A stretch of DNA of 43,311 nucleotides from an uncultured Muribaculaceae bacterium. Its GTDB lineage: Bacteria > Bacteroidota > Bacteroidia > Bacteroidales > Muribaculaceae. The position numbers and the translations under genes were made by a program. The number at the start of each line of letters is the position of its first letter. Position 1 is the first letter of the stretch. A model generated the notes under the pieces. It was not told the DNA's origin and ran no database searches. It saw nothing but the letters and a program-made list of their open reading frames with translations. The DNA lies in contig CAJTMY010000024.1 in NCBI GenBank assembly GCA_910577355.1, forward strand, positions 1 through 43,311, given 5' to 3'. Positions 26,845-34,001 of this stretch are shown one piece after another.

Positions 26845-28139
26845 TCCGTGGGGGGCTTAGGTGCCTCGGGCTTATCTCCTGAGCCGGGTTTGGATTGTGG
26901 CTTGCTTTTCTTTTTCTTCGGACGGTCGGTGCGGGGAGCCTTGTCGTCGCGTGGTCTTGAACTTTCGCCCTCGGTCGGTGCGGCTGCCTCGCGTGGCTTT
27001 TTCTTCTTGCGCTTTTTCTTTTTGTCGAAACGTGTGAGGTCGTCCTCGCCCAATATGTCGCCGAAAGCGGCTTTCTCGCGCGGTTTCTCCTCGCCTTCGG
27101 CCTTGAGGCTCAATGGCTTTTCTCCGGCTTTGTTGAGCGCTATCACCTCGAAGGCTCGTTCGGCGGTGATTGTCACCAGATTGGCCGCGATGTTCTTGTC
27201 GGTCGAGTATGTGATTTCTCGTTTGAAAACATCGGTCTTGAAGTGGAAGTAAGTGGCGTCGGCTGTCTCGAGGCGCACGTTCTTGTCAGGTATGCTCCGT
27301 GATGCCTCCACATACGAGTCTACCTCGAAGTTGAGGCAGCATTTAAGTTTGGCGCACTGCCCCGCAAGTTTCTGCGGGTTGAGCGATATGTCCTGAAAAC
27401 GTGCGGCCGAGGTTGCGACCGACACGAAGTTGGTCATCCATTTGGAGCAGCACAGCGGTCGTCCGCACGGGCCTATGCCGCCTATGCGGCCGGCTTCCTG
27501 GCGGGCGCCTATCTGCTTCATCTCTATGCGCACCTTGAATGTCTCGGCAAGTATCTTGATGAGCTGGCGGAAGTCCACGCGCTCGTCGGCTATGTAGTAG
27601 AATATGGCTTTGTTGCCATCACCCTGATACTCTACGTCGCCGATTTTCATATTGAGGCCGAGGTCGGCGGCAATGCGGCGCGCCTTTATCATCGTGTCGT
27701 TTTCGCGTGCGCGAGCCTCCTCATAGCGCTCGAGGTCGCCGGGACGGGCTTTGCGGAATACACGCTTCACCTCATCCTTGTCCTTTGGTGCAGATTCGGG
27801 GCGTCGTCCGCGTCGTTCGCCGCGGGCGGCTTGCCGCATGCGACGCTCTACAAGCAGACCTGTGAGTGTAACCATGCCTATGTCGTGACCGGGTGTGGCC
27901 TCCACGGCCACCATGTCGCCTATTTCGAGAGGTATGTGGGTCGAATTCTTGTAATAGCCCTTGCGGGTGTTCTTGAATGTGACCTCCACCATGTCGCTGT
28001 CGGCATATCCGCCGGGGATATCCTCGAGCCAGTTGAAGCTGTGGAGCTTGCAGCGCGGCTCTCCGTGAGCCGCGCCTGCAAGTGGTGTACCTGGAGTGGC
28101 GGCAGTGTCCTTTTCTTTGTCTTTTTCTTCGTCGGCCAT
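26841..28139 (-). CDS. ricT: RicT/PSP1-family protein
   Basis: A 432-residue PSP1-domain protein. In Bacillus the RicT (YaaT) subunit works with RicA and RicF as an iron-sulfur complex that assists RNase Y in mRNA maturation. The cysteine cluster GPCGRPLCCSKW and QCAKLKCCLNFE is conserved here (about residues 225-270). The C-terminal about 90 residues are Lys/Pro-rich and low in complexity (KKKKRKKKK). It begins 3 bases after the rny stop, so a RicT-RNase Y partnership is supported by context. Confidence 0.92.
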   Translation of the reverse strand: MADEEKDKEKDTAATPGTPLAGAAHGEPRCKLHSFNWLEDIPGGYADSDMVEVTFKNTRKGYYKNSTHIPLEIGDMVAVEATPGHDIGMVTLTGLLVERRMRQAARGERRGRRPESAPKDKDEVKRVFRKARPGDLERYEEARARENDTMIKARRIAADLGLNMKIGDVEYQGDGNKAIFYYIADERVDFRQLIKILAETFKVRIEMKQIGARQEAGRIGGIGPCGRPLCCSKWMTNFVSVATSAARFQDISLNPQKLAGQCAKLKCCLNFEVDSYVEASRSIPDKNVRLETADATYFHFKTDVFKREITYSTDKNIAANLVTITAERAFEVIALNKAGEKPLSLKAEGEEKPREKAAFGDILGEDDLTRFDKKKKRKKKKPREAAAPTEGESSRPRDDKAPRTDRPKKKKSKPQSKPGSGDKPEAPKPPTE

Positions 28140-28142
28140 GGC

Positions 28143-29684
28143 TTACTTGGCGAATGCCACCGAGCGGGTTTCGCGTATTACGGTTATTTTCACCTGGCCG
28201 GGATAGGTCATCTCGTCCTGGATGCGTTTGGCTATTTCCGATGATAGCTTTTCGGTCTCGGCGTCGTCTATCTTGTCGGCGCCTACAATCACGCGCAGTT
28301 CACGGCCGGCCTGTATGGCGTAGGTCTTTATTACGCCGGGATACGAGAGCGCCAGCTGCTCGAGGTCGTTTAGACGCTTGATATATGCCTCTACTATCTC
28401 GCGGCGTGCGCCGGGGCGTGCGCCTGATATTGCGTCGCACACCTGTACTATCGGGGCGAGGAGCGATGTCTGCTCCACCTCGTCGTGGTGGGCACCGATG
28501 GCGTTGCATATCTCGGGTTTTTCCTTGTATTTCTCGGCCAGTTTCATGCCCAGCAGTGCGTGCGGCAGTTCGGGCTCCTCGTCGGGCACCTTGCCTATGT
28601 CGTGCAGCAAGCCGGCGCGGCGCGCCTTCTTGGGATTGAGGCCGAGTTCCGATGCCATTATGGCACACAGGTTGGCTGTCTCGCGCGAGTGTTGCAGTAG
28701 GTTCTGCCCGTACGACGAGCGGTATTTCATCTTGCCCACCATGCGTATCAGGTCGGGATGCAGGCCGTGTATGCCGAGGTCGATGGCGGTGCGCTTGCCG
28801 GTCTCGATGATTTCCTCCTCTATCTGGCGGCGTACCTTGGCCACAACCTCCTCGATGCGGGCGGGATGGATGCGACCGTCGGCCACGAGCTGATGCAGGG
28901 CCAGACGGGCTATCTCGCGGCGCACGGGGTCGAATCCGCTCAGCACTATGGCTTCGGGGGTGTCGTCGACGATGATCTCGATGCCTGTGGCGGCCTCGAG
29001 GGCGCGTATGTTGCGGCCTTCGCGGCCTATGATACGGCCTTTAATCTCGTCAGAATCGATGTGGAACACTGTCACCGAGTTTTCTATGGCGGTCTCGGTG
29101 GCCACGCGCTGTATCGACTGCACCACGATGCGCTTGGCTTCTTTATTGGCCGTCATCTTGGCCTCATCCATTATGTCGTTGATGTATGATGCGGCAGCTG
29201 TCTTGGCCTCGTCCTTGAGCGATTCCACAAGTTTTTCGCGGGCTTCCTCGCTCGACAGTCCGGATATATGTTCGAGTTGCTCTACAGCCTGCCGGTGCAT
29301 CTTCTCGAGGTCGGCGCCGCGTGCCTCAAGGGCTGCCGACTGGTTTTCGAGTGTCTGGCGTGTGGTTTCGAGTTCGTTGCGTGTGCGGGCGTTTTCGCTC
29401 TGCTGCTGGTTGAGCTGCAGTTCGCGCTGTTTGATGCGTGCCTCGTTCTGCTGTACGCGTGCCATGCGCTGATTGGCGGTTTTTTCTGCCTCGGCGGTTA
29501 TCTGCAGGGCTTCCTCACGACCTTGAAGTACCTTGCTGCGCTTGAGGTCTTCGGCCTCACGCTCGGCATCGGCCACTATCTGTTTGGCGCGAGTGGCCGC
29601 CATGCGCCGTTGCACCACGACGGTGATGGCCACACCGAGTGCGGCTGCCACAACGCCTATCGCTATATTTAAGAATATGTCCAT
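28143..29684 (-). CDS. rny: Ribonuclease Y
   Basis: Membrane-anchored endoribonuclease that starts mRNA decay. N-terminal membrane helix (about 4-24), long coiled coil rich in Glu, Gln and Arg (about 30-190), a KH domain with IKGRIIGREGRNIRALE, and a catalytic HD domain with LLQHSRETANL and LLHDIGKVPDEE. Length is 513 residues. It heads the ten-gene chain that continues through ricT to the phosphatase-like gene; 136 non-coding bases with a foldable RNA lie between it and zapA. Confidence 0.96.
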   Translation of the reverse strand: MDIFLNIAIGVVAAALGVAITVVVQRRMAATRAKQIVADAEREAEDLKRSKVLQGREEALQITAEAEKTANQRMARVQQNEARIKQRELQLNQQQSENARTRNELETTRQTLENQSAALEARGADLEKMHRQAVEQLEHISGLSSEEAREKLVESLKDEAKTAAASYINDIMDEAKMTANKEAKRIVVQSIQRVATETAIENSVTVFHIDSDEIKGRIIGREGRNIRALEAATGIEIIVDDTPEAIVLSGFDPVRREIARLALHQLVADGRIHPARIEEVVAKVRRQIEEEIIETGKRTAIDLGIHGLHPDLIRMVGKMKYRSSYGQNLLQHSRETANLCAIMASELGLNPKKARRAGLLHDIGKVPDEEPELPHALLGMKLAEKYKEKPEICNAIGAHHDEVEQTSLLAPIVQVCDAISGARPGARREIVEAYIKRLNDLEQLALSYPGVIKTYAIQAGRELRVIVGADKIDDAETEKLSSEIAKRIQDEMTYPGQVKITVIRETRSVAFAK

Positions 29685-29701
29685 TGTTGTTTGGTATTGA
29701 T

Positions 29702-29801
29702 GTGGTATATACTAAGTTAATGTGCATGAATCTGTCGTCCCGGGCGCCTCTGCGCCGCAGACATTGTGGATGACCGATATGTGCCGAACTTAGATAACCA
29801 C
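29702..29801 (-). ncRNA. Possible 6S-like RNA between zapA and rny
   Basis: On the minus strand the 136-base gap folds into one long hairpin. The outer stem pairs GTGGTTATCTAAGTT (29801-29787) with AACTTAGTATATACCAC (29718-29702), with two extra bases on one side. An internal loop follows, then an apical stem with TGTC/GACA and GGCGC/GCGCC around a 4-base loop. A rod with a central bubble is the 6S shape, the size of about 100 nt fits the short 6S RNAs described in Bacteroidetes, and in E. coli ssrS lies next to zapA. Against it: I see no canonical promoter upstream and no T-run behind it. It could instead be a structured rny leader. Confidence 0.42.
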
Positions 29802-29820
29802 CTCTGTGTGCCGCTTCCGC

Positions 29821-30117
29821 TTATTCAATCCCCATGAGGATATCGTCGAGCTCCTGCTCAAACTCCTCGAGCATCTTCGACTGGCTTGCCAGCTGTTCGC
29901 TCTTGCGGTAATACAGCTCGGCGAATGCCAACGCCACCTTGGCGAGCGCGTAGTGCGACGACTTGCCCGGTTGATCCTGCTGCATCTTCTGCCACAGATT
30001 GTTCACATGATAGGCCGCCTTGCGGAAGATAGGCTCTTCGGCAAGTGTGATGGAGAACGCGAACGGCTCTACATCGGCTATCTTTACAGTGAATTTATGT
30101 CGTTTTTCCTCGTTCAT
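29821..30117 (-). CDS. zapA: Cell division protein ZapA
   Basis: A 98-residue ZapA homologue, which binds and bundles FtsZ at the division ring. It has the short N-terminal beta part (KHRHKFTVKIADVEPFAFSI in outline) and a long C-terminal coiled coil with AKVALAFAELYYRKSEQLASQ. It follows a small coiled-coil gene by 32 bases on the same strand, a pairing common in Bacteroidetes. Confidence 0.88.
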   Translation of the reverse strand: MNEEKRHKFTVKIADVEPFAFSITLAEEPIFRKAAYHVNNLWQKMQQDQPGKSSHYALAKVALAFAELYYRKSEQLASQSKMLEEFEQELDDILMGIE

Positions 30118-30149
30118 ATATCAGTCGTGCGGGCAGGCGAATGCGATCG

Positions 30150-30443
30150 TCATTCTATAAGGTCGGCGATACAGCGGTCGATTTCCCGCACCAAATCCGC
30201 TACCATGGCTCTTGTCGCTGCCAAATCGTCGCCGGTGAGGCGTACGGTCGAGGCTATCGACAGGTATTCGACCTTCATGCGCAGCTTCTCGATTTCCTCG
30301 TCGCGAGCCAACACCTGAGCCTTGAGGTCGGATATCTCGTCTCTCGCGGCATCGTAGGCTTCCCTTATGCGGTGGTACTTCTCGCTCACCACACGGGTCT
30401 TGGCACGAACGCTTTCGAGTTGTTGTTGAAGGTCTGAAGCCAT
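30150..30443 (-). CDS. Small coiled-coil protein upstream of zapA
   Basis: 97 residues from the ATG at 30443 (MASDLQQQLESVRAK). A TTG three codons upstream is possible but lies close to the promoter. Almost the whole protein is predicted to be helical, with heptads of Leu/Ile/Val (ISDLKAQVLARDEEIEKLRM). No signal peptide or membrane segment. It sits where Bacteroidetes genomes often carry a coiled-coil gene before zapA, so a ZapB-like division partner is plausible, but I do not recognise a named family. Confidence 0.7.
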   Translation of the reverse strand: MASDLQQQLESVRAKTRVVSEKYHRIREAYDAARDEISDLKAQVLARDEEIEKLRMKVEYLSIASTVRLTGDDLAATRAMVADLVREIDRCIADLIE

Positions 30444-30459
30444 ACTTCGCAAATTTTGA

Positions 30460-30467
30460 CAAAATTA
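30460..30467 (-). promoter_or_regulatory. -7 box (TAATTTTG) of the coiled-coil/zapA unit
   Basis: TAATTTTG on the minus strand, 16 bases before the ATG at 30443. The -33 element is not convincing. Confidence 0.45.
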
Positions 30468-30563
30468 CATAAAAAATTCCATTAATCCTTGTCCCCGCAC
30501 AAAAAAATCGAAAAAAAAACTCACTGATGCCGGGTCGAAGCCATGGCCCGGCGCCCGGATGCC

Positions 30564-30596
30564 CACACGGATTACACCGATTCACACAGATTTATG
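30564..30596 (-). repeat. Dispersed intergenic repeat, copy 2
   Basis: Read on the minus strand this block has the same three-unit pattern (ATCTGTG, ATCGGTG, ATCCGTG) as 237-269, in the opposite orientation. Seven mismatches in about 32 positions. Confidence 0.45.
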
Positions 30597-30644
30597 GAGA
30601 GTGTGTAGGGTATGGTGGCGATAGTTGATGCGGCCTGCTGCATG

Positions 30645-30680
30645 AAAAGCGCTCCCGCACGGTAGCCCGGCGGGAGCGTT
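30645..30680 (-). terminator. Terminator of the C10 peptidase operon
   Basis: CGCTCCCGC (30650-30658) pairs with GCGGGAGCG (30670-30678). On the minus strand it is followed by CTTTTC. It lies about 75 bases after the barrel gene stop. Confidence 0.65.
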
Positions 30681-30753
30681 GTTGTCATTATGAAATCACA
30701 TGCTTTGTCGATGTCACGACATCGATAGTGGAAATTTTCGTTCAACAGGCTGC

Positions 30754-31251
30754 TTACAGCTTCCAAGCCACGCCTATGCAGAGCAAGCTGCCTTTAGGGT
30801 ATTCGTTGCTGCGATTGGTGCACAATATATCCCACGAAGCGCGCAGGCGCAACTTCCAGAAATCGGCCTGCAAGCCCACCCTCCATTGCAGATTGGCTCG
30901 GTGCATGTAGTAATCCACCTGCACGAAGTTGCACTGACCCTTGGGGCCGGTAAATATCGAAATCGGGCCGCCGACATGTAAGATTGCATTTATACCTATG
31001 CCTGCGCCAAGGGTATGTCCGTGAATACTGAAAGGCTCCCCCATTTGTTCAACGTTCTGATAGAAAACAGTTGCATTGGCATCAAACGACAGGTTCTCGT
31101 AAAGATGGCGTGTGTAAGAGCCAGTGACACCGACTTGCCAATAAGGATCATCATCGTTGAGTATACGTCCGGCTTCAACGCCTACATGTATCTGAGCGTT
31201 GGCTACCGCAAACATCGGCAGCAGCATGATCATCAATAACAGTTTTTTCAT
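30754..31251 (-). CDS. Small outer-membrane beta-barrel-like protein
   Basis: 165 residues. A clear signal peptide ends at ANAQ (residue 20). The rest alternates hydrophobic and polar residues with many Tyr, Trp and Gly (VGVEAGRILN, WQVGVTGSYTRHLYENLSFD, LQWRVGLQADFWKLRLRASWD), which fits an eight-stranded outer-membrane barrel of the OmpA/OmpX size. The C-terminus ends in GVAWKL, not in the usual aromatic residue, so the barrel call is not certain. It is the last gene of the C10 operon, 36 bases after the lipoprotein. The role is unknown; context hints at a link with secreted proteolysis. Confidence 0.65.
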   Translation of the reverse strand: MKKLLLMIMLLPMFAVANAQIHVGVEAGRILNDDDPYWQVGVTGSYTRHLYENLSFDANATVFYQNVEQMGEPFSIHGHTLGAGIGINAILHVGGPISIFTGPKGQCNFVQVDYYMHRANLQWRVGLQADFWKLRLRASWDILCTNRSNEYPKGSLLCIGVAWKL

Positions 31252-31287
31252 AGTCGGGTTAGTTATTTGTAGTTTGAATATAGCAGC

Positions 31288-32115
31288 TTAATCGACGCTT
31301 TCGGGATAATATTGTTTGTACCAACTGTATTTTTCATCCCGACCGTTAATGATATCATCCTCTACGGCAGCAAGATCCAAAAGGGGATGTTCTGCATAAT
31401 TGTCTTTGTATTTTTCATCCACAATGTCCAACAGGTTCACAACGTCGCCATAATATTTGCGCATCATGCGTATCATCGCTATCTTTGCTTCATTGCCTGA
31501 TTCAAAACACAAGTAATCGTCAGGATTGATTGTTGCAGTCCTTACCGTATAGAAACATATCGACTTGCGCATATATTTAATGCCGTCATTAGTATTGGTA
31601 TAAGTATACGTTGCCGACGAATTATACTCTACGCCGTGGGCTTTTTCGATCTTATATGTTACATCGCCTCTTACAGTCACAGGATTGTTTGCATCGAACT
31701 CAAAGGAGCCGGCTGTCATTATGATTTTGGAAAATCCTGTTTTATTGCAGTAATATTTCCATGGATCATAGAGTATTGATGGGCCGGTAGTGATGTTCAT
31801 CAGCGATAAGGTATTCCATGCCCGCCCGTTGATTATCTCCATGGCATTACTTTCTTTATATGTCCATCCCGTCATCGGGCCTATTTCATGCCAATCGCCG
31901 TACTTGCCTTTTGCAGAATTATAAGCTCTTTCGTATGTGATCACATTGTTCAGATCGAATATTACGGATTTCCCTTCACCTGCGAATTTCGATATGAAAT
32001 TCGGGTCTATGTCACCTGTATACTTGGTATTCGGTTCATCTGATGAGCAGGAACCCAATGCAACTGTAGTCAGCAGTGTGATAGCAAAGGCTATTATATT
32101 AATTATCTGTTTCAT
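31288..32115 (-). CDS. Unrecognised lipoprotein beside the C10 peptidase
   Basis: 275 residues from the ATG at 32115; the frame extends upstream into the C10 gene but only this start gives a signal. The lipobox is LGSC (Cys23), followed by SSDEPN. The mature part has many Asp, Asn, Tyr and Lys residues and beta-strand patterns (VTVRGDVTYKIEKAHGVEY, ATYTYTNTN) and a helical, acidic C-terminus (MRKYYGDVVNLLDIVDEKY). I do not recognise a family. It begins 13 bases after the C10 stop and must be co-transcribed. Some Bacteroides C10 genes are paired with small inhibitors; this protein is larger, so an inhibitor role is only a guess. The DNA is clearly less GC-rich than the housekeeping genes. Confidence 0.75.
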   Translation of the reverse strand: MKQIINIIAFAITLLTTVALGSCSSDEPNTKYTGDIDPNFISKFAGEGKSVIFDLNNVITYERAYNSAKGKYGDWHEIGPMTGWTYKESNAMEIINGRAWNTLSLMNITTGPSILYDPWKYYCNKTGFSKIIMTAGSFEFDANNPVTVRGDVTYKIEKAHGVEYNSSATYTYTNTNDGIKYMRKSICFYTVRTATINPDDYLCFESGNEAKIAMIRMMRKYYGDVVNLLDIVDEKYKDNYAEHPLLDLAAVEDDIINGRDEKYSWYKQYYPESVD

Positions 32116-32128
32116 ATGCGTGATTTTA

Positions 32129-33595
32129 TTATATAGGTCTGATATTAAGTATACCACTGTAGATGGTATTGGAATCGTATCCGTATTCGTCTGGAACCAT
32201 TGGCTGTAGATTATAATATGCATCGAATGTACCACCCCACCCCCAATTCACATAGAATACCCATGAAGAGGTATTATGGTCGCTTGATTCACTATGTACG
32301 ACGTCAAAATATCTTTCGCCGGAGAATGTCCATACTTCAGTTGTGGTATATGATTCGGTGCATTTGCCGCCCTCAACAACCCAGGCGTGATTTCCTGTAT
32401 GTTTGCCTTTGGAATCTGTCCATTCAAGCCTACTTGCAAGTATCGCAGGATTATTAAGCATTTGACTATAATTGATACGTTGCATGTCATCACATCTGTA
32501 CCCGTAGTTTCTAAGAGCATTTACCCTATCTTGTTGCGTACAACCTGTACCACCGGTAGAGTCGTTCTTCTCATTTGGCGCTTCATACTTTGCATTACAT
32601 TTTCTATATACATCCAATAAAAAGTCTGAGGTCGTTTTATTGGCATATCCTGAAACTGTCATTGCGCTCCAATTATAGTAACTTGGGTATTTGTAGGCGT
32701 ACATCACTTGTCCGACGGCAATCGGGCCACATCCAACAGGAATACGCTCGTTAGGTTTGTCTGACTTGAATTCAAAACTTTGGTTATATCCCCAAGTTTG
32801 CCGCCATTGAGTATTCATCCAGTGTCCTATGCCTGTGGTATATTCAGTGTCTTTTTCAACAATGAATGTGAATGTCTGATAGTCGTTTACATACGGTGGG
32901 TACATGATACTTTGCACAAATGAACCTATACCATCCTTGTCGCCCAGTGAGGTAGTGCCGTAATAGTTGTCGATAGCATAGTACCGATAGCCGTTGGATT
33001 GCCATTCAGCCATTTTATCCATAACTATACGTGAAAGAGCCTGAAATTCCTCCTGTGTAAGATTTCCGTTTTCGTCAAATGGATAATCATTGACAAGTGG
33101 CATCGGCGTATGCTCGTATTTGCGCCACATATATTCAATCTTTTGCAAGGAATCGGTTGGCAGATTCTCGGATTCGGCAATGCTGTTAATTGTACAATCC
33201 ATCCATTCGTTGAGGGGGAAGGGCAGGTCGTCGGAATTGCTGAAGTTACCTTCCTCGGCGTAGGCGAGGATGGGAGCGTGGGTTTTCTCGGCGCTGATGA
33301 GGGCGAAGCCGCCGTTGTCGGAGTAGTTTACACATATCACGCGGTCTTTGCCCTCCTTGTCTTTGAGCAGTGACACGGTGTAGTCGGTTGAGCGACCGCG
33401 TTCCTTGCCGAAGAGGCTGCCGAGTATGTTCTTTACTTCTGCAGAGTTGACATCATCGGAGATCTGAGTCACCACGGTCTCCCCGGTCACCGGCTGTGGG
33501 GCATCCGCTTCGGGTATCGTCGGCTCGACGTCCTGCGATTGACAGGCTGCCATAAACATCCCGATAAGTGTAGCGGTTAAAAATCGGTTTTTCAT
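32129..33595 (-). CDS. C10 (streptopain-type) cysteine peptidase, lipoprotein precursor
   Basis: A 488-residue secreted papain-like peptidase of family C10. Signal peptide with lipobox Cys18 (FMAAC). Residues about 50-145 form the Spi-type pro-domain that keeps the enzyme inactive (NGGFALISAEKTHAPILAYA, FPLNEWMD). The catalytic domain has Cys289 (PVGCGPIAVGQVM), His403 (GNHAWVVEGG), and the family Asn/Trp motif VNWGWGGTFDAYY. All catalytic residues are present. The pro-domain DNA is GC-rich like the rest of the window while the catalytic-domain DNA is about 40% GC, with the break near base 33210 (residue about 129). It leads the operon with a canonical promoter 80 bases upstream. Confidence 0.93.
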   Translation of the reverse strand: MKNRFLTATLIGMFMAACQSQDVEPTIPEADAPQPVTGETVVTQISDDVNSAEVKNILGSLFGKERGRSTDYTVSLLKDKEGKDRVICVNYSDNGGFALISAEKTHAPILAYAEEGNFSNSDDLPFPLNEWMDCTINSIAESENLPTDSLQKIEYMWRKYEHTPMPLVNDYPFDENGNLTQEEFQALSRIVMDKMAEWQSNGYRYYAIDNYYGTTSLGDKDGIGSFVQSIMYPPYVNDYQTFTFIVEKDTEYTTGIGHWMNTQWRQTWGYNQSFEFKSDKPNERIPVGCGPIAVGQVMYAYKYPSYYNWSAMTVSGYANKTTSDFLLDVYRKCNAKYEAPNEKNDSTGGTGCTQQDRVNALRNYGYRCDDMQRINYSQMLNNPAILASRLEWTDSKGKHTGNHAWVVEGGKCTESYTTTEVWTFSGERYFDVVHSESSDHNTSSWVFYVNWGWGGTFDAYYNLQPMVPDEYGYDSNTIYSGILNIRPI

Positions 33596-33675
33596 GGTAG
33601 GTTTAATATTTGGGTTTATAGGGACTGTTGTTATGCCGTTGATATGATTAGAACTTCAGGATTATATTTCTGTCG

Positions 33676-33706
33676 CAAATATATAAAATTTTATTTTGTT
33701 TTGCAA
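33676..33706 (-). promoter_or_regulatory. Promoter of the C10 peptidase operon
   Basis: On the minus strand: TTG (33706-33704), 20 bases, TATATTTG (33683-33676). Both boxes and spacing fit the Bacteroidetes consensus. The predicted leader is about 75 bases. Confidence 0.75.
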
Positions 33707-33877
33707 TAGTATTTGTAAATTTTATTAATTATCGCGAAATGCTGTAATTGGTTTCATAATGTTTAAATCTTGTCTGTGGCAAATTTAAGCATTCTCAGTT
33801 GTATTTTTATCGCATAAGTACAGAAAAATGATTATTCAAGGCAGGATGCAATATCCTGCTATTCAGCGCATTAAATA

Positions 33878-33905
33878 GCATGAATAAAAATATTTTTATT
33901 CATGC
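33878..33905. repeat. Perfect 28-base palindrome
   Basis: Arms GCATGAATAAAAAT and its exact complement with no spacer. It is palindromic as DNA and cannot form a normal hairpin loop without losing central pairs. It lies 36 bases from the EF-G2 terminator. Possible protein-binding site or bidirectional terminator. Confidence 0.6.
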
Positions 33906-33940
33906 TTCATTATCAGCTGTTTACGTTTGGCGGATTATTC

Positions 33941-33978
33941 GTAAAAATGCCCCGGCGCGTTACGGGCGTCGGGGCATT
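33941..33978 (-). terminator. Terminator of the EF-G2 gene
   Basis: AATGCCCCG (33946-33954) pairs with CGGGGCATT (33970-33978), with inner GC pairs. On the minus strand the stem is followed by TTTTTAC. It starts 24 bases after the stop. Confidence 0.75.
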
Positions 33979-34001
33979 GCAATGGTATGTGGCGGGGTGG
34001 A

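Larger units (their letters stand above)
30453..30753. other. Gap between the coiled-coil gene and the barrel gene
   Basis: 301 bases with no convincing gene. Contents: a -7 box for the coiled-coil gene (30460-30467), an A-rich stretch, the inverse copy of the dispersed repeat (30564-30596) and a terminator (30645-30680). Confidence 0.5.
33596..34001. other. AT-rich gap between C10 operon and EF-G2 gene
   Basis: 406 bases with no gene. It contains the C10 promoter (33676-33706), a TAAATTTG box on the minus strand at 33780-33787 without a partner, a 7-base stem at 33841-33859 (GCAGGAT/ATCCTGC), the perfect palindrome at 33878-33905 and the EF-G2 terminator (33941-33978). Confidence 0.6.

Noticed and set aside
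33780..33787. TAAATTTG on the minus strand as a second C10 promoter
   Set aside because: No TTG at 19-21 bases upstream, and a better promoter lies closer to the gene.
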